Shown here piece after piece: positions 56,201-64,000 of a stretch of 64,000 nt of DNA. Position numbers and translations under genes: made by a program. Positions within the stretch are counted from its first letter, which is position 1; every line of letters starts with the position of its first letter. Location of the stretch: assembly GCF_009498035.1 (NCBI RefSeq), contig NZ_CP034550.1, positions 6,882,001 to 6,946,000 of the forward strand, read 5' to 3'. This DNA comes from Saccharothrix syringae (GTDB lineage: Bacteria; Actinomycetota; Actinomycetes; Mycobacteriales; Pseudonocardiaceae). The notes under the pieces were generated by a model. That model ran no database searches. It was given only the letters and a program-made list of their open reading frames with translations, and had not been told where the DNA came from.

Positions 56201-58194
56201 CCCTCTGCTCCTCCTCGCGGGGCCGTGGTGAGCACCAGCACCGAACGCGGCCCCGCCGGAATCCGGTCCTGGTCGACGGGCACCGGGTCGCGGTGCACCT
56301 CGCAGGTCGTGGTGTCCAGGAACAGCCGCCACCGCGCGCCCGGCGGCAGCGCGACCTCGGCCGGTTCCCAGTGGGAGTTCGCGACCACCAGCACGACGTC
56401 GCCGGGCGCCTCGAACGTCACGGTGAGCAACGAGCCCTCCGCCTCGTGCCGGACGCCGTCGAACGCGTCCCGCCGCAGGGCCGGGTGCGCCCGGCGGAAC
56501 GCGATCAGCGACCGCGTGTACTCCACCAGGTCCCGGTTGCGCGTCGCGGCATCCCAGTCCACCCACGACACTTCGTCGTCGTGGCAGTACGCGTTGTTGT
56601 TGCCCTGCTGGGTGCGGCCGAACTCGTCGCCGGCCACCAGCATCGGCACGCCCCGGCCGAGCAGCAGCAGCGCCAGCGCGTTGCGGGTCAGCCGCCCGCG
56701 CAGGGCCAGCACCTCCGGGTCGTCCGTCGGGCCCTCGTGGCCGCAGTTCCACGAGTGGTTGACGTGCTCGCCGTCGCGGTTGTGCTCGCCGTTGCGCTCG
56801 TTGTGCTTCTCGTTGTACGAGAACAGGTCGGCGAGGGTGAAGCCGTCGTGGGCGGTCACGAGGTTGACCGACGCCAGGGGGCCGCGCCCGGCGTAGAGGT
56901 CGGGCGACCCGGCCAGGCGCAGCGCCGCCTCCCCCGCCGTGCCCGGGTCGCCCTTGAGGAAGCGCCGGACCGCGTCGCGGTACCTGCCGTTCCACTCGGC
57001 GAACCGGCCGTGCGCCGGGAACGAGCCGACCTGGTACAGCCCCGCCGCGTCCCACGCCTCCGCGATCAGCCTGGTGTCCCGCAGCAGCGGGTCCTCGGCG
57101 ATCGCCCGCAGCAGCGGCGGGTCGGCCAGCGGCGTGCCGTCCGCGCCCCGCGTCAGCGCCGAGGCCAGGTCGAACCGGAAGCCGTCCACGTGGTACTCGG
57201 TCACCCAGAACCGCAGGCACTCCAGGACGAACTCGACGACCAGCGGGTGGTTGGCGTTGAGCGTGTTGCCGGTGCCGCTGTAGTCGCGGTACCCGCCGTC
57301 GTCGTCCAGCAGGTAGAACACCCGGTTGTCCAGGCCGCGCAGCGAGATGGTCGGGCCGTTCCCGTTGCCCTCGGCGGTGTGGTTGAACACCACGTCGAGC
57401 ACCACCTCGATGCCCGCCCGGTGCAGGGTCTTCACCAGCGTCTTCAGCTCCGCGGAGGCGTCCGGGCCGGACGAGTAGCCCGCCTTGGGCGCGAAGAACC
57501 CGACCGTGTTGTACCCCCAGTAGTTCCACAGCGCCTGGCCCGCGACGGGGTCGAACCGGTCGTTGGCCAGCTCGTCGAACTCGAAGACCGGCAGCAGCTC
57601 GACGCAGTTGACGCCCAGCTCCCGCAGGTACCCCGCCTTCTCGGCGAACCCCGCGTACGTGCCGGGCGCCGCCACCCCCGACGACGGGTGCCGGGTGAAA
57701 CCGCGCACGTGCGCCTCGTACACGACCAGGTCGCGCGCCGGCAGGCCGAGCGGCCGGTCGCCCTCCCAGTCGAACTCGTCGACCACCACCCGGCCGCGGT
57801 ACCGGAACCCCTCGAACGGCTGCCGCGGCCCGCCCCACCGCTCGCCACCGCCGCCGATCGCCCGCGCGTACGGGTCGGCCACGACGCGCCGCGGGTCGTA
57901 GCGGTCGCCGGGGCCGCCCGGACCCCACACCCGGTAGCCGTACTCCAGGTCGCGGTGGTCGAGGCCGGGCACCGTCATCGCCCACACGCCGCCGGTCCGG
58001 CACTCCGGCGGGAACGGCAGCTCCGCGAAGGGCTCCGCCTCGCCCGCCCGGTACAGCACCAGCGACACCGCCGTCGCCCCGCTGGACCGGACGGCGAACG
58101 AGATGCCGCCCGGCACCACCCGCGCACCCGGCGGGTGCGGCGGTGCGGGCCGCACCGCTTCGATCAGCTCCGCCTCGATCAGCCTGGCTTCCAC
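56197..58194 (-). CDS. glgX: Glycogen debranching enzyme GlgX (GH13_11)
   Basis: 665 residues, GTG start. N-terminal CBM48 (about 15-115), GH13 barrel (about 150-540) and C-terminal beta domain. Conserved motifs: DVVFNHT (267-273), HVDGFRFDLAS with nucleophile D342, LIAEAWD with acid/base E379, and VTAHDGFTL. GlgX hydrolyses alpha-1,6 branches of phosphorylase-trimmed glycogen, releasing maltotetraose. It is separated by 91 bp from the AGE-family gene and coupled to the STAS gene. A GlgB gene lies in the same cluster, so both branching and debranching steps are present. Confidence 0.93.
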   Translation of the reverse strand: MEARLIEAELIEAVRPAPPHPPGARVVPGGISFAVRSSGATAVSLVLYRAGEAEPFAELPFPPECRTGGVWAMTVPGLDHRDLEYGYRVWGPGGPGDRYDPRRVVADPYARAIGGGGERWGGPRQPFEGFRYRGRVVVDEFDWEGDRPLGLPARDLVVYEAHVRGFTRHPSSGVAAPGTYAGFAEKAGYLRELGVNCVELLPVFEFDELANDRFDPVAGQALWNYWGYNTVGFFAPKAGYSSGPDASAELKTLVKTLHRAGIEVVLDVVFNHTAEGNGNGPTISLRGLDNRVFYLLDDDGGYRDYSGTGNTLNANHPLVVEFVLECLRFWVTEYHVDGFRFDLASALTRGADGTPLADPPLLRAIAEDPLLRDTRLIAEAWDAAGLYQVGSFPAHGRFAEWNGRYRDAVRRFLKGDPGTAGEAALRLAGSPDLYAGRGPLASVNLVTAHDGFTLADLFSYNEKHNERNGEHNRDGEHVNHSWNCGHEGPTDDPEVLALRGRLTRNALALLLLGRGVPMLVAGDEFGRTQQGNNNAYCHDDEVSWVDWDAATRNRDLVEYTRSLIAFRRAHPALRRDAFDGVRHEAEGSLLTVTFEAPGDVVLVVANSHWEPAEVALPPGARWRLFLDTTTCEVHRDPVPVDQDRIPAGPRSVLVLTTAPRGGAEG

Positions 58195-58285
58195 GTCTCC
58201 CCCGAGGAGTCCCGCCGGAAAGTCCTACCGAAGAGGTCCCACCGCGGCCGGTCGCGGCTCCCGCACGCGACCGGCCGCGCGGGCC

Positions 58286-60103
58286 TCACACCGCGACCAG
58301 CCGCGCCCGCACCTTCACCGGCGAGCTGGTGTCCGGCAGCCGCACGGTCAGCGACTCCGGGTCGAACCGGTCGTACGGGCCGCCGTCGACCTCCACCGAC
58401 TGCAACCGCACCGACCCCGGCGGCAGCGCGTCCGGCGCCACCCGCAGCAGCCGGCCCGGGAACCCGTCCGGCCGCGGCCGGAACCACAGGTCCAGCGACT
58501 CGCCGCGGATCAGCAGCCGCTCGTAGACCTCGGCGAGGAAGCACAGCTCGGCGGCGTGGTACATCGACATCGAGTGGCTGCCCTTGAGCCGCTCGGTGCC
58601 CAGCAGGTACGGCGTGCCGTCGGCGAGGACGCTGAAGTACACGCCGCCCTCGTCGTGGTCGAGGAAGAAGGCGTTGTAGAACGCCTCGGACTCGCGGGCG
58701 TGCCGCAGGAACCCGTCCTCGCCGGTGTTGCCGGCCAGGATCAGGTACGCCAGCACGCCCTGCTCCTGCTGCCACCACGCCTTGCGGTCGTGCCAGGTGA
58801 GCCGGTGGCCGGGCACGCCCGCCCGGGTCGCCCGCTCCACCACGTCGTACCAGCCGCCGCGCCGGGTGTCGCCGCCCACCGCGGGCATGGTCTCGCCGAT
58901 GGCGCGGGCGAGCTTGGTGTAGGCGTCCTTCGGGCGGATGGCGTTCATCCGCATCAGGTTCCACGCGATCTTGAGGTTGTGGCCCACCACCGCGCGGTCC
59001 TGCTGCCAGCCCCACTCGCGGTCCGGCGTCCAGTCGGCGTGGAACCGCTCCTGCACGAACGGGCTCGCCGGGTCCGGGAAGTGCGCGACGATCAGGTCGA
59101 AGCACTCCTCCAGCATGTCGGCGTCCTGGCGGCGCCCGGCGGCGAGGAACAGGTTGATCAGGTACGCGGGCGCGTGGTCGCCGATCGAGTTCCAGTTCTT
59201 GCGGGACCGGTTGGGCCCCAGGGACTCGTGGTCGGGCCGCAGGTGCACCGGGTCGATGTGCGAGTAGTACCCGCCGCGCTCCTCGTCGCGGAAGAACCGG
59301 TGGAACAGCCGCACGGTGGCGTCGACGTCGGCCAGGACGTCGGGGTCGCCGGTGATCCGGTAGGTCTGGGTCGGGCCGACCAGGGCGTAGATCTGCTCGT
59401 AGGCCGGGATGGACCGGAAGTCGTCGCCGAACTCCGAGGAGAACAGCTTGGTCTCCACCCCGTCGGCGACGTCGAGGCCGTGGTACCAGTACACGACGTC
59501 GTTCTCCGGGTCGGCGAACCGCAGGTGGTCGCGCAGGTAGCGGGTGCCGCGCTCGGCGACGTCGAGGAAGTCGTCCTCGCCGGTGAGCAGGAACGCCGAC
59601 GCCATCCCGTACACCAGCCGGGAGATCGTGTCGGTCTCCTGCACGTGCCTGCCGCTCTTGTCGCCGCCCAGCCGCAGGATGGTGCGGTAGTCGGCGTAGT
59701 CGACCTCGCCCGTGCCGAACTGGGCGACCCGGTAGAACCGGGCCAGCTCGCGGAGCTGGCGCGGCCACCAGCCGGGCCGCGCGAACGCGTACTCCCCCGG
59801 CTCGCGGTCGAGGAACACGATCCGGGTGGCGTCGAAGACGTGCCCGTCGCCGGTCGGCGAGTAGATGCCGTGCGCCAGGACGTGCCGCCCGGGCGTGAGC
59901 AGCTCCGCCTTGCGCGAGGTCAGGTCGGTGTACGGCTCGCCGAGGTTGCGCAGCAGCTCGGCGGAGGCGTGCTCGAAGCCCACCCGGACCGGGTGGCCGT
60001 CACCGGTGCGCAGGTCGACCAGGCCGCGGTCGGGGTGCGCCTCGGTGACGTACCCGGCGACCAGGTCGGAGATCCGGACGTGGGCCAGCGGGTCAGCGGC
60101 CAT
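58286..60103 (-). CDS. AGE-family (N-acylglucosamine 2-epimerase-like) protein with N-terminal extension
   Basis: 605 residues, ATG after GGGAGGGG. Residues about 1-130 are a beta-rich extension of unknown role. Residues about 135-540 are an (alpha/alpha)6 barrel of the AGE/cellobiose-epimerase family, with DRAVVGHNLKIAWNLM, TWHDRKAWWQQEQGVLAY and SMYHAAELCFL, where His residues act in C2 epimerisation. It is about 200 residues longer than simple cellobiose 2-epimerases. Substrate unknown; in this cluster a glucose oligomer or stress osmolyte is conceivable. It overlaps the DJ-1-type gene by 11 bp. Confidence 0.75.
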   Translation of the reverse strand: MAADPLAHVRISDLVAGYVTEAHPDRGLVDLRTGDGHPVRVGFEHASAELLRNLGEPYTDLTSRKAELLTPGRHVLAHGIYSPTGDGHVFDATRIVFLDREPGEYAFARPGWWPRQLRELARFYRVAQFGTGEVDYADYRTILRLGGDKSGRHVQETDTISRLVYGMASAFLLTGEDDFLDVAERGTRYLRDHLRFADPENDVVYWYHGLDVADGVETKLFSSEFGDDFRSIPAYEQIYALVGPTQTYRITGDPDVLADVDATVRLFHRFFRDEERGGYYSHIDPVHLRPDHESLGPNRSRKNWNSIGDHAPAYLINLFLAAGRRQDADMLEECFDLIVAHFPDPASPFVQERFHADWTPDREWGWQQDRAVVGHNLKIAWNLMRMNAIRPKDAYTKLARAIGETMPAVGGDTRRGGWYDVVERATRAGVPGHRLTWHDRKAWWQQEQGVLAYLILAGNTGEDGFLRHARESEAFYNAFFLDHDEGGVYFSVLADGTPYLLGTERLKGSHSMSMYHAAELCFLAEVYERLLIRGESLDLWFRPRPDGFPGRLLRVAPDALPPGSVRLQSVEVDGGPYDRFDPESLTVRLPDTSSPVKVRARLVAV

Positions 60104-60758
60104 GGCGCACCCCTCCCGTGGGCCGCACGGACGAGCGCCACCAGCGGGTGGTGCGGTCGGCCGTGCGGGCGGCCAGCAGGTCGATCACGGTCCGCGCGAA
60201 CAGGTGGCAGTGGTCGGCGCTGCGCGCGGTGACCAGGTCGCCGCTGACCACCACGTCCTGGTCGACGTACTGCGCGCCCATGTTGCGCGCGTCCGCGATG
60301 AGGTTGTTGTGGCAGGTCAGCGGGCGGCCCTTGACCACCTCGGGGATCGGGGCGACCAGCCACAGGCCGTGGCAGATGACGCCCTTGAGCACCGACGGCT
60401 CGGCGAACGCCCGCCGCAGCAGGTCCACCGCGGGCGCGGTGCCGCCCGGCGACTCGGCGTAGCGCAGCCGGTCCGAGACCATGCCCGACGGCACGATCAG
60501 GGCGTCGTAGCCGCGCAGCCGCTCGTCGTCCACCTGCTCCAGGTCGCCGTCCACCGTGATGGGGAGCCGGTGCTCGTGGCCGGTGAACGTGATGCTCTCC
60601 TGGCCCCACAGCCGGGTCAGGAACTCGACCCGCGCGCCCTCCTCGGCGAACCTGAGCCGGTAGTAGTCGATCTCCGGCTCCACGTAGTCGGTCTCCATCA
60701 GGATGGCGATGGTGCGCCCGGCGAGCGCGCCGCCCTCCCGCAGGATCGTCGTGGTCAT
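60093..60758 (-). CDS. DJ-1/PfpI-family protein
   Basis: 221 residues. Glutamine-amidotransferase-like fold with the nucleophile elbow GVICHGLW (C129), an acidic residue near E27/E29 and ALIVPSG before the elbow. The family includes deglycases, glyoxalases and chaperones that protect against carbonyl or oxidative stress. It lies 10 bp after the ThDP enzyme and overlaps the epimerase-like gene, so all three are co-translated. The Cys and a nearby His are kept, so it is likely active. Confidence 0.82.
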   Translation of the reverse strand: MTTTILREGGALAGRTIAILMETDYVEPEIDYYRLRFAEEGARVEFLTRLWGQESITFTGHEHRLPITVDGDLEQVDDERLRGYDALIVPSGMVSDRLRYAESPGGTAPAVDLLRRAFAEPSVLKGVICHGLWLVAPIPEVVKGRPLTCHNNLIADARNMGAQYVDQDVVVSGDLVTARSADHCHLFARTVIDLLAARTADRTTRWWRSSVRPTGGVRHGR

Positions 60759-60768
60759 CGCGTCCGCC

Positions 60769-62367
60769 CTAGTCCGTCAGCAGGTCGATCAGGAACGGGC
60801 CGTCGTGGTCGAGCATCTTGCGCACCGCGGGCTCCACCTGCGCCGGCTCGTCCACCCGCAGCGCCTCCACGCCCATGCCCCTCGCCAGGTCCACGAAGGA
60901 CAGGTCGGGGCGCAGGTCGAAGCCGTTCGGGTGGCGGTGCGACGGCACCCCGCCGTCCCGCCAGTACTGCTCGATGTTGAGGTCGAGCAGCTGGTAGCGG
61001 TGGTTGTTGCAGATGACGAACTTCGCGGCGACGCCGTGGCGCGCGGCCGTCCACAGCGCCTGGATGGTGTACATGCTGCCGCCGTCGCCGGTGACGCCGA
61101 CGACCGTGGCGTCCGGCCGGGCCATCTTGGCGCCGATGGCGCCGGGGATGCCGATGCCCAGCGAGCCGCCGCGGGTGAGGAAGTAGTTGCCCGGCACGTG
61201 CGGCGGCAGGTGGCTGAGCAGGCCCGCCGACGCGGTCAGCGCCTCGTCGAACAGCACCAGGTCGTCGTCGGTGTGCGCGGCCAGGGCCGCGCTGAAGTGC
61301 TCGATCAGCGGGCTGTCCGCGGTGAGCGCGGGCGGCGTCCACGGCGGGACCGGCGCGGGCTCGGCGGGGGCGCCCAGCGCGTCGGCGAGCGCCGCCAGGG
61401 TGGCCTTCGGGTCGGCCACCAGGGCGACGTCCACCGGGAAGTTCTTGGCGATCTCGTAGTCGTCGAGGTCGACGTGCACGACCCGGGCGTCCTCGGCGAA
61501 GGGGCTCGCCAGCTCCGGGAACACCTCGGGGAAGACGTAGGTGCCCACGATCAGCACCGCGTCGGCGTCCGCGACGACCGCCTTGCTCACCGAGCCGAAC
61601 ATGTGCCCGAGCTGCCCGCGGTAGAGCGGGTGGCGGTTGTCCATGTTCAGCTCGGAGTTGTCCAGGCCCCACACGGGCGCGCCCAGCGCCTCGGCGACCC
61701 GGGCCAGCTCGCGCTGCGCACCGGACACCGCCACGCCGTCACCCATCAGCACGACGGGGTTGCGCGCGCCGCGCAGCGCCGCCACCGCGCGGTCCAGCTC
61801 GTCGGGGACGGGCCGGACCGCGCGGCTGGGGACGGTGCTCGGCGCCACCGGCTCGGTGTTGGGCGCGTCGAGCACATCCATGGGCAGCGCGACGAACACC
61901 GGGCCGCGGGGCTCGGTCATCGCCGTCTTCACCGCCCTGCGCAGCACGCGCAGCACCGAGTCCGGATGGGTGACCCGGGTCGCGTACTTCGTCACCGGCC
62001 TGGCCATCGCCACCAGGTCGACGGCCATCTGCGAGTCCATGGCGTCGTAGCGGACGCCGGCCTCGCCGGCGACGACCACCAGCGGCGAGTGGCCGCGCAT
62101 GGCCTGGTAGAGCATGCCGATCCCGTTGCCGAGACCGACTCCCGTGTGCAGCTGCACGAGGGCGGGCCCGGCCGTGGCGCGGGCGTAGCCGTCCGCGATG
62201 CCGATGGCGACCGTCTCCTGCAACGCCAGCACGTAGTCGAAGTCGGGGTCCTGCTCGACGACGTCCAGCAGACCCTGCTCGACCGTGCCGGGGTTGCCGA
62301 ACATCGTCGTCAGCCCATCGGCCCGCAGTTGTTCGAGAAGGGCGTGCTTGCCCTGCCGTTCGGTCAT
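60769..62367 (-). CDS. Thiamine-diphosphate enzyme, acetolactate synthase/benzoylformate decarboxylase type
   Basis: 532 residues from the ATG at 62367 (GGAGG, 8-nt spacing); a GTG five codons upstream is possible. Pyr domain about 1-165 with the ThDP-activating E51 (LALQETVAIGIADGYAR), central domain about 180-320, and PP domain about 345-532 with GDGGSMYTIQALW...ICNN, the Mg-ThDP motif. The substrate is a 2-oxo acid; benzoylformate, oxalyl-CoA or glyoxylate (carboligase) are options. It is placed between two DJ-1/PfpI genes (13 and 10 bp gaps), hinting at aldehyde or oxo-acid handling. Confidence 0.83.
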   Translation of the reverse strand: MTERQGKHALLEQLRADGLTTMFGNPGTVEQGLLDVVEQDPDFDYVLALQETVAIGIADGYARATAGPALVQLHTGVGLGNGIGMLYQAMRGHSPLVVVAGEAGVRYDAMDSQMAVDLVAMARPVTKYATRVTHPDSVLRVLRRAVKTAMTEPRGPVFVALPMDVLDAPNTEPVAPSTVPSRAVRPVPDELDRAVAALRGARNPVVLMGDGVAVSGAQRELARVAEALGAPVWGLDNSELNMDNRHPLYRGQLGHMFGSVSKAVVADADAVLIVGTYVFPEVFPELASPFAEDARVVHVDLDDYEIAKNFPVDVALVADPKATLAALADALGAPAEPAPVPPWTPPALTADSPLIEHFSAALAAHTDDDLVLFDEALTASAGLLSHLPPHVPGNYFLTRGGSLGIGIPGAIGAKMARPDATVVGVTGDGGSMYTIQALWTAARHGVAAKFVICNNHRYQLLDLNIEQYWRDGGVPSHRHPNGFDLRPDLSFVDLARGMGVEALRVDEPAQVEPAVRKMLDHDGPFLIDLLTD

Positions 62368-62395
62368 TGACCTGCCCTCCACGGGTGTTTTCCGA

Positions 62396-63220
62396 TTACC
62401 AGCCGAATCGACGCAGACCGTTCTCCAGGACCTCCACCAGCTTTTCGCCGGCGAGGAAGGAGTCCGGGGTCGAGCGGGCCGTGATGAACGGGAAGTCGAC
62501 GATCACCGAGGTTTCCTTGCCGACGTTGCCGTGGAACTGGCCGTCGGGGCCGGTGGCGTCGCGCAGGATGTACTCCAGCGGGTACGGCGGCGGGCCCATG
62601 TTGAACTCGACGCCGACGAAGCCGGTGCCGTCCTTGTAGTCGTACTCCTTGCAGTGGCCCGTGACGTGCTTGCCCCAGATGATCGACTTGCGGTCGTCCC
62701 ACTCGCGGGCGAACGCCAGGGCGGCGACGCCGTAGCACTCGCCGACCACCGGCTTGTCGGCCCGGATGAAGGCCAGGATCAGCTCGTGCAGCCGGCCGTT
62801 GTTGGCCAGGTCCACGATCGGGCCGGAGCCGCCGACGATGACCAGCGCGTCGTACTCGGCGATGTCCTCGGCCAGCGTGGCGATCTCCCGGTAGTACGCC
62901 TCCATGGCGCGCAGCGGGTTCGGCGCGCTGTCGTAGGGGCGCTCGGGGATCCAGTCGGCCAGGCTGATCGGGTTGTCCAGGCGGGACGACTCGTCCAGCT
63001 CCCGGGCCGCGACCGCGACCTCCGGCGTGGTCACCGACCGGCCCAGCGGCGGGTCGACGTAGCCGGGGTCGAGGCTGGGCGGCAGGGCGACGGGCCGCTT
63101 GCCGGTCGGGGTGGCGAACACCGCCGTGTACCCCTGGCGGTCGCAGGCCACCAGGGGCCCGAGCAGCTCCTCACCCCAGTAACCGTATTCGGAAAGGATG
63201 AACAGGATTTTCTTGCTCAC
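62396..63220 (-). CDS. DJ-1/PfpI-family protein (HchA-like)
   Basis: 274 residues, GTG after GGGAG. Class I GATase-like fold: KKILFILSEYGYWGEELLGPL with E18, LVIVGGSG and the nucleophile elbow VVGECYGVAALAF with C162. Its length and N-terminal Glu resemble Hsp31/HchA-type glyoxalase-deglycases more than the second, shorter DJ-1 copy at 60093. Probably detoxifies methylglyoxal-type carbonyls in the cytoplasm. It starts 99 bp after the GlgB stop and may have its own promoter there. Confidence 0.82.
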   Translation of the reverse strand: MSKKILFILSEYGYWGEELLGPLVACDRQGYTAVFATPTGKRPVALPPSLDPGYVDPPLGRSVTTPEVAVAARELDESSRLDNPISLADWIPERPYDSAPNPLRAMEAYYREIATLAEDIAEYDALVIVGGSGPIVDLANNGRLHELILAFIRADKPVVGECYGVAALAFAREWDDRKSIIWGKHVTGHCKEYDYKDGTGFVGVEFNMGPPPYPLEYILRDATGPDGQFHGNVGKETSVIVDFPFITARSTPDSFLAGEKLVEVLENGLRRFGW

Positions 63221-63319
63221 ATTTTCTCCCGGTTTCGTGCCGATCGCTTCGGAACCGACAGGTCAATTTTCACCGGTGTGCGGACCACGAACAAGGAATC
63301 GCGGCCGCTGCGGTGCCAT

Positions 63320-64000
63320 TCAGCGAGTTGCGGAATTTTCCGTGTACTCGGCGGAGAACAGCCAGGTCACCGTGGACGCGGGCAGGTCGAGCACGCCGGT
63401 GACGTGCTCGCCGGCCAGGTGGGGGCGCTCGCTGTCGAGCAGGGTGGTCCAGGGACCGCCGACGTCCAGGCGCTGCGGGACGCCGGAGAAGTTGGCCGCG
63501 CACAGCAGCGTGCCGTCCGGGCCGGTGCGGCGGAACGCGACCACGTTCCGCGCGGGATCGCTGGCGTGCCAGGCGAACGCGGCCCGGTCGTCGTCGGTGG
63601 CGTGCAGCGCGGGGGTGCGCCGGTAGACGTGGTTGAGCCTGCGCACGAGGTCGCGGATGCCCTGGTGCGGCGGGCTGTCGGCCAGCTCCCAGGACAGCGA
63701 GCCGTCGCTGTCCCACTCGGGTGGCTGGCCGAACTCGCCGCCCATGAACAGCAGCTGCTTGCCCGGGTGCGCCCACGTGTACGCCAGCAACGCCCGCAGG
63801 CCCGCCGCGCGCTGCTTGTCGTCACCGGGCATGCGCTGCCACAGCGAGCCCTTGCCGTGCACCACCTCGTCGTGGGACAGCGGCAGCACGTAGCGCTCGT
63901 TCCACGCGTAGTCCAGCGGGAACTCCAGCTCGCCGTGGTGCGCGGCCCGGTGCAGCGGGTCGTGCCCCAGGTAGCCCAGCACGTCGTGCATCCAGCCGAG
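63320..64000 (-). CDS. glgB: 1,4-alpha-glucan branching enzyme GlgB, C-terminal part (cut by window end)
   Basis: 227 codons of the C-terminal part. The sequence reads GWMHDVLGYLGHDPLHRAAHH, then LPLSHDEVVHGKGSLWQRMPGD, then LLFMGGEFGQPPEWD and the C-terminal beta domain. These are hallmark GlgB motifs, with HDEVVH holding the conserved catalytic-site His-Asp. It forms alpha-1,6 branches in glycogen. It appears to lead the cluster DJ-1, ThDP enzyme, DJ-1, AGE protein, GlgX, STAS. Confidence 0.93.
   Translation of the reverse strand, partial: LGWMHDVLGYLGHDPLHRAAHHGELEFPLDYAWNERYVLPLSHDEVVHGKGSLWQRMPGDDKQRAAGLRALLAYTWAHPGKQLLFMGGEFGQPPEWDSDGSLSWELADSPPHQGIRDLVRRLNHVYRRTPALHATDDDRAAFAWHASDPARNVVAFRRTGPDGTLLCAANFSGVPQRLDVGGPWTTLLDSERPHLAGEHVTGVLDLPASTVTWLFSAEYTENSATR

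Overview
The window is 64 kb of very GC-rich DNA with strong third-position GC bias, frequent GTG/TTG starts and GGAGG ribosome binding sites. Threonine-run linkers, ricin-type lectin modules and CBM2 modules on secreted enzymes also fit a filamentous actinomycete, most likely in the Pseudonocardiaceae (Saccharothrix/Actinosynnema/Lentzea-like). The genus is an inference. I saw no tRNA, rRNA, CRISPR array or insertion sequence.

Left arm (1-15.2 kb). A truncated RHS/YD-type secreted protein is translationally coupled to a 2,214-residue LamG-repeat surface protein. Next come an FAD aromatic hydroxylase divergent from a SARP/AfsR-type ATPase regulator, and an NAD(P)-binding reductase divergent from a TetR regulator. 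The TetR frame runs into a block of about 30-bp direct repeats. A LacI-family repressor then borders the carbohydrate region.

Centre (15.2-51.6 kb). This is a dense island for plant cell-wall glycan use. Secreted enzymes are GH43 (CBM4/9 and CBM6), GH127 beta-L-arabinofuranosidase, a CE3-type esterase, GH59, a parallel beta-helix protein, a CE1 feruloyl-esterase-like enzyme, GH95, two GH10 xylanases, a lectin-GH43 enzyme, a CE1-CBM2 esterase, and a PQQ sugar dehydrogenase followed by an SMP-30 lactonase. Uptake is by a MalFG-type and an RbsABC-type ABC system. Intracellular sugar-acid steps are an enolase-superfamily enzyme and an L-fuconolactonase-like amidohydrolase under a GntR/FadR regulator. 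Five promoter regions each carry two copies of a LacI-type operator (core TGTTA-N-CG-N-TAACA), so the island looks like one LacI regulon. Its likeliest repressor is the one at 14208-15242, whose recognition helix (SHQTVSR) resembles that of E. coli LacI (SYQTVSR). A CebR-like box and a 30-codon leader ORF lie ahead of the sugar dehydrogenase.

Right arm (51.6-64 kb). A small secreted cysteine-containing protein, an acyltransferase-3/SGNH membrane protein, a Phd-like small protein and a membrane-anchored Mrr-type nuclease precede a minus-strand cluster. That cluster runs GlgB (cut by the window end), a DJ-1/PfpI protein, a ThDP decarboxylase/synthase-like enzyme, a second DJ-1/PfpI protein, an AGE-family epimerase-like protein, GlgX and a STAS-domain protein. 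Overlaps and short gaps suggest co-transcription, and the content suggests glycogen and stress metabolism.
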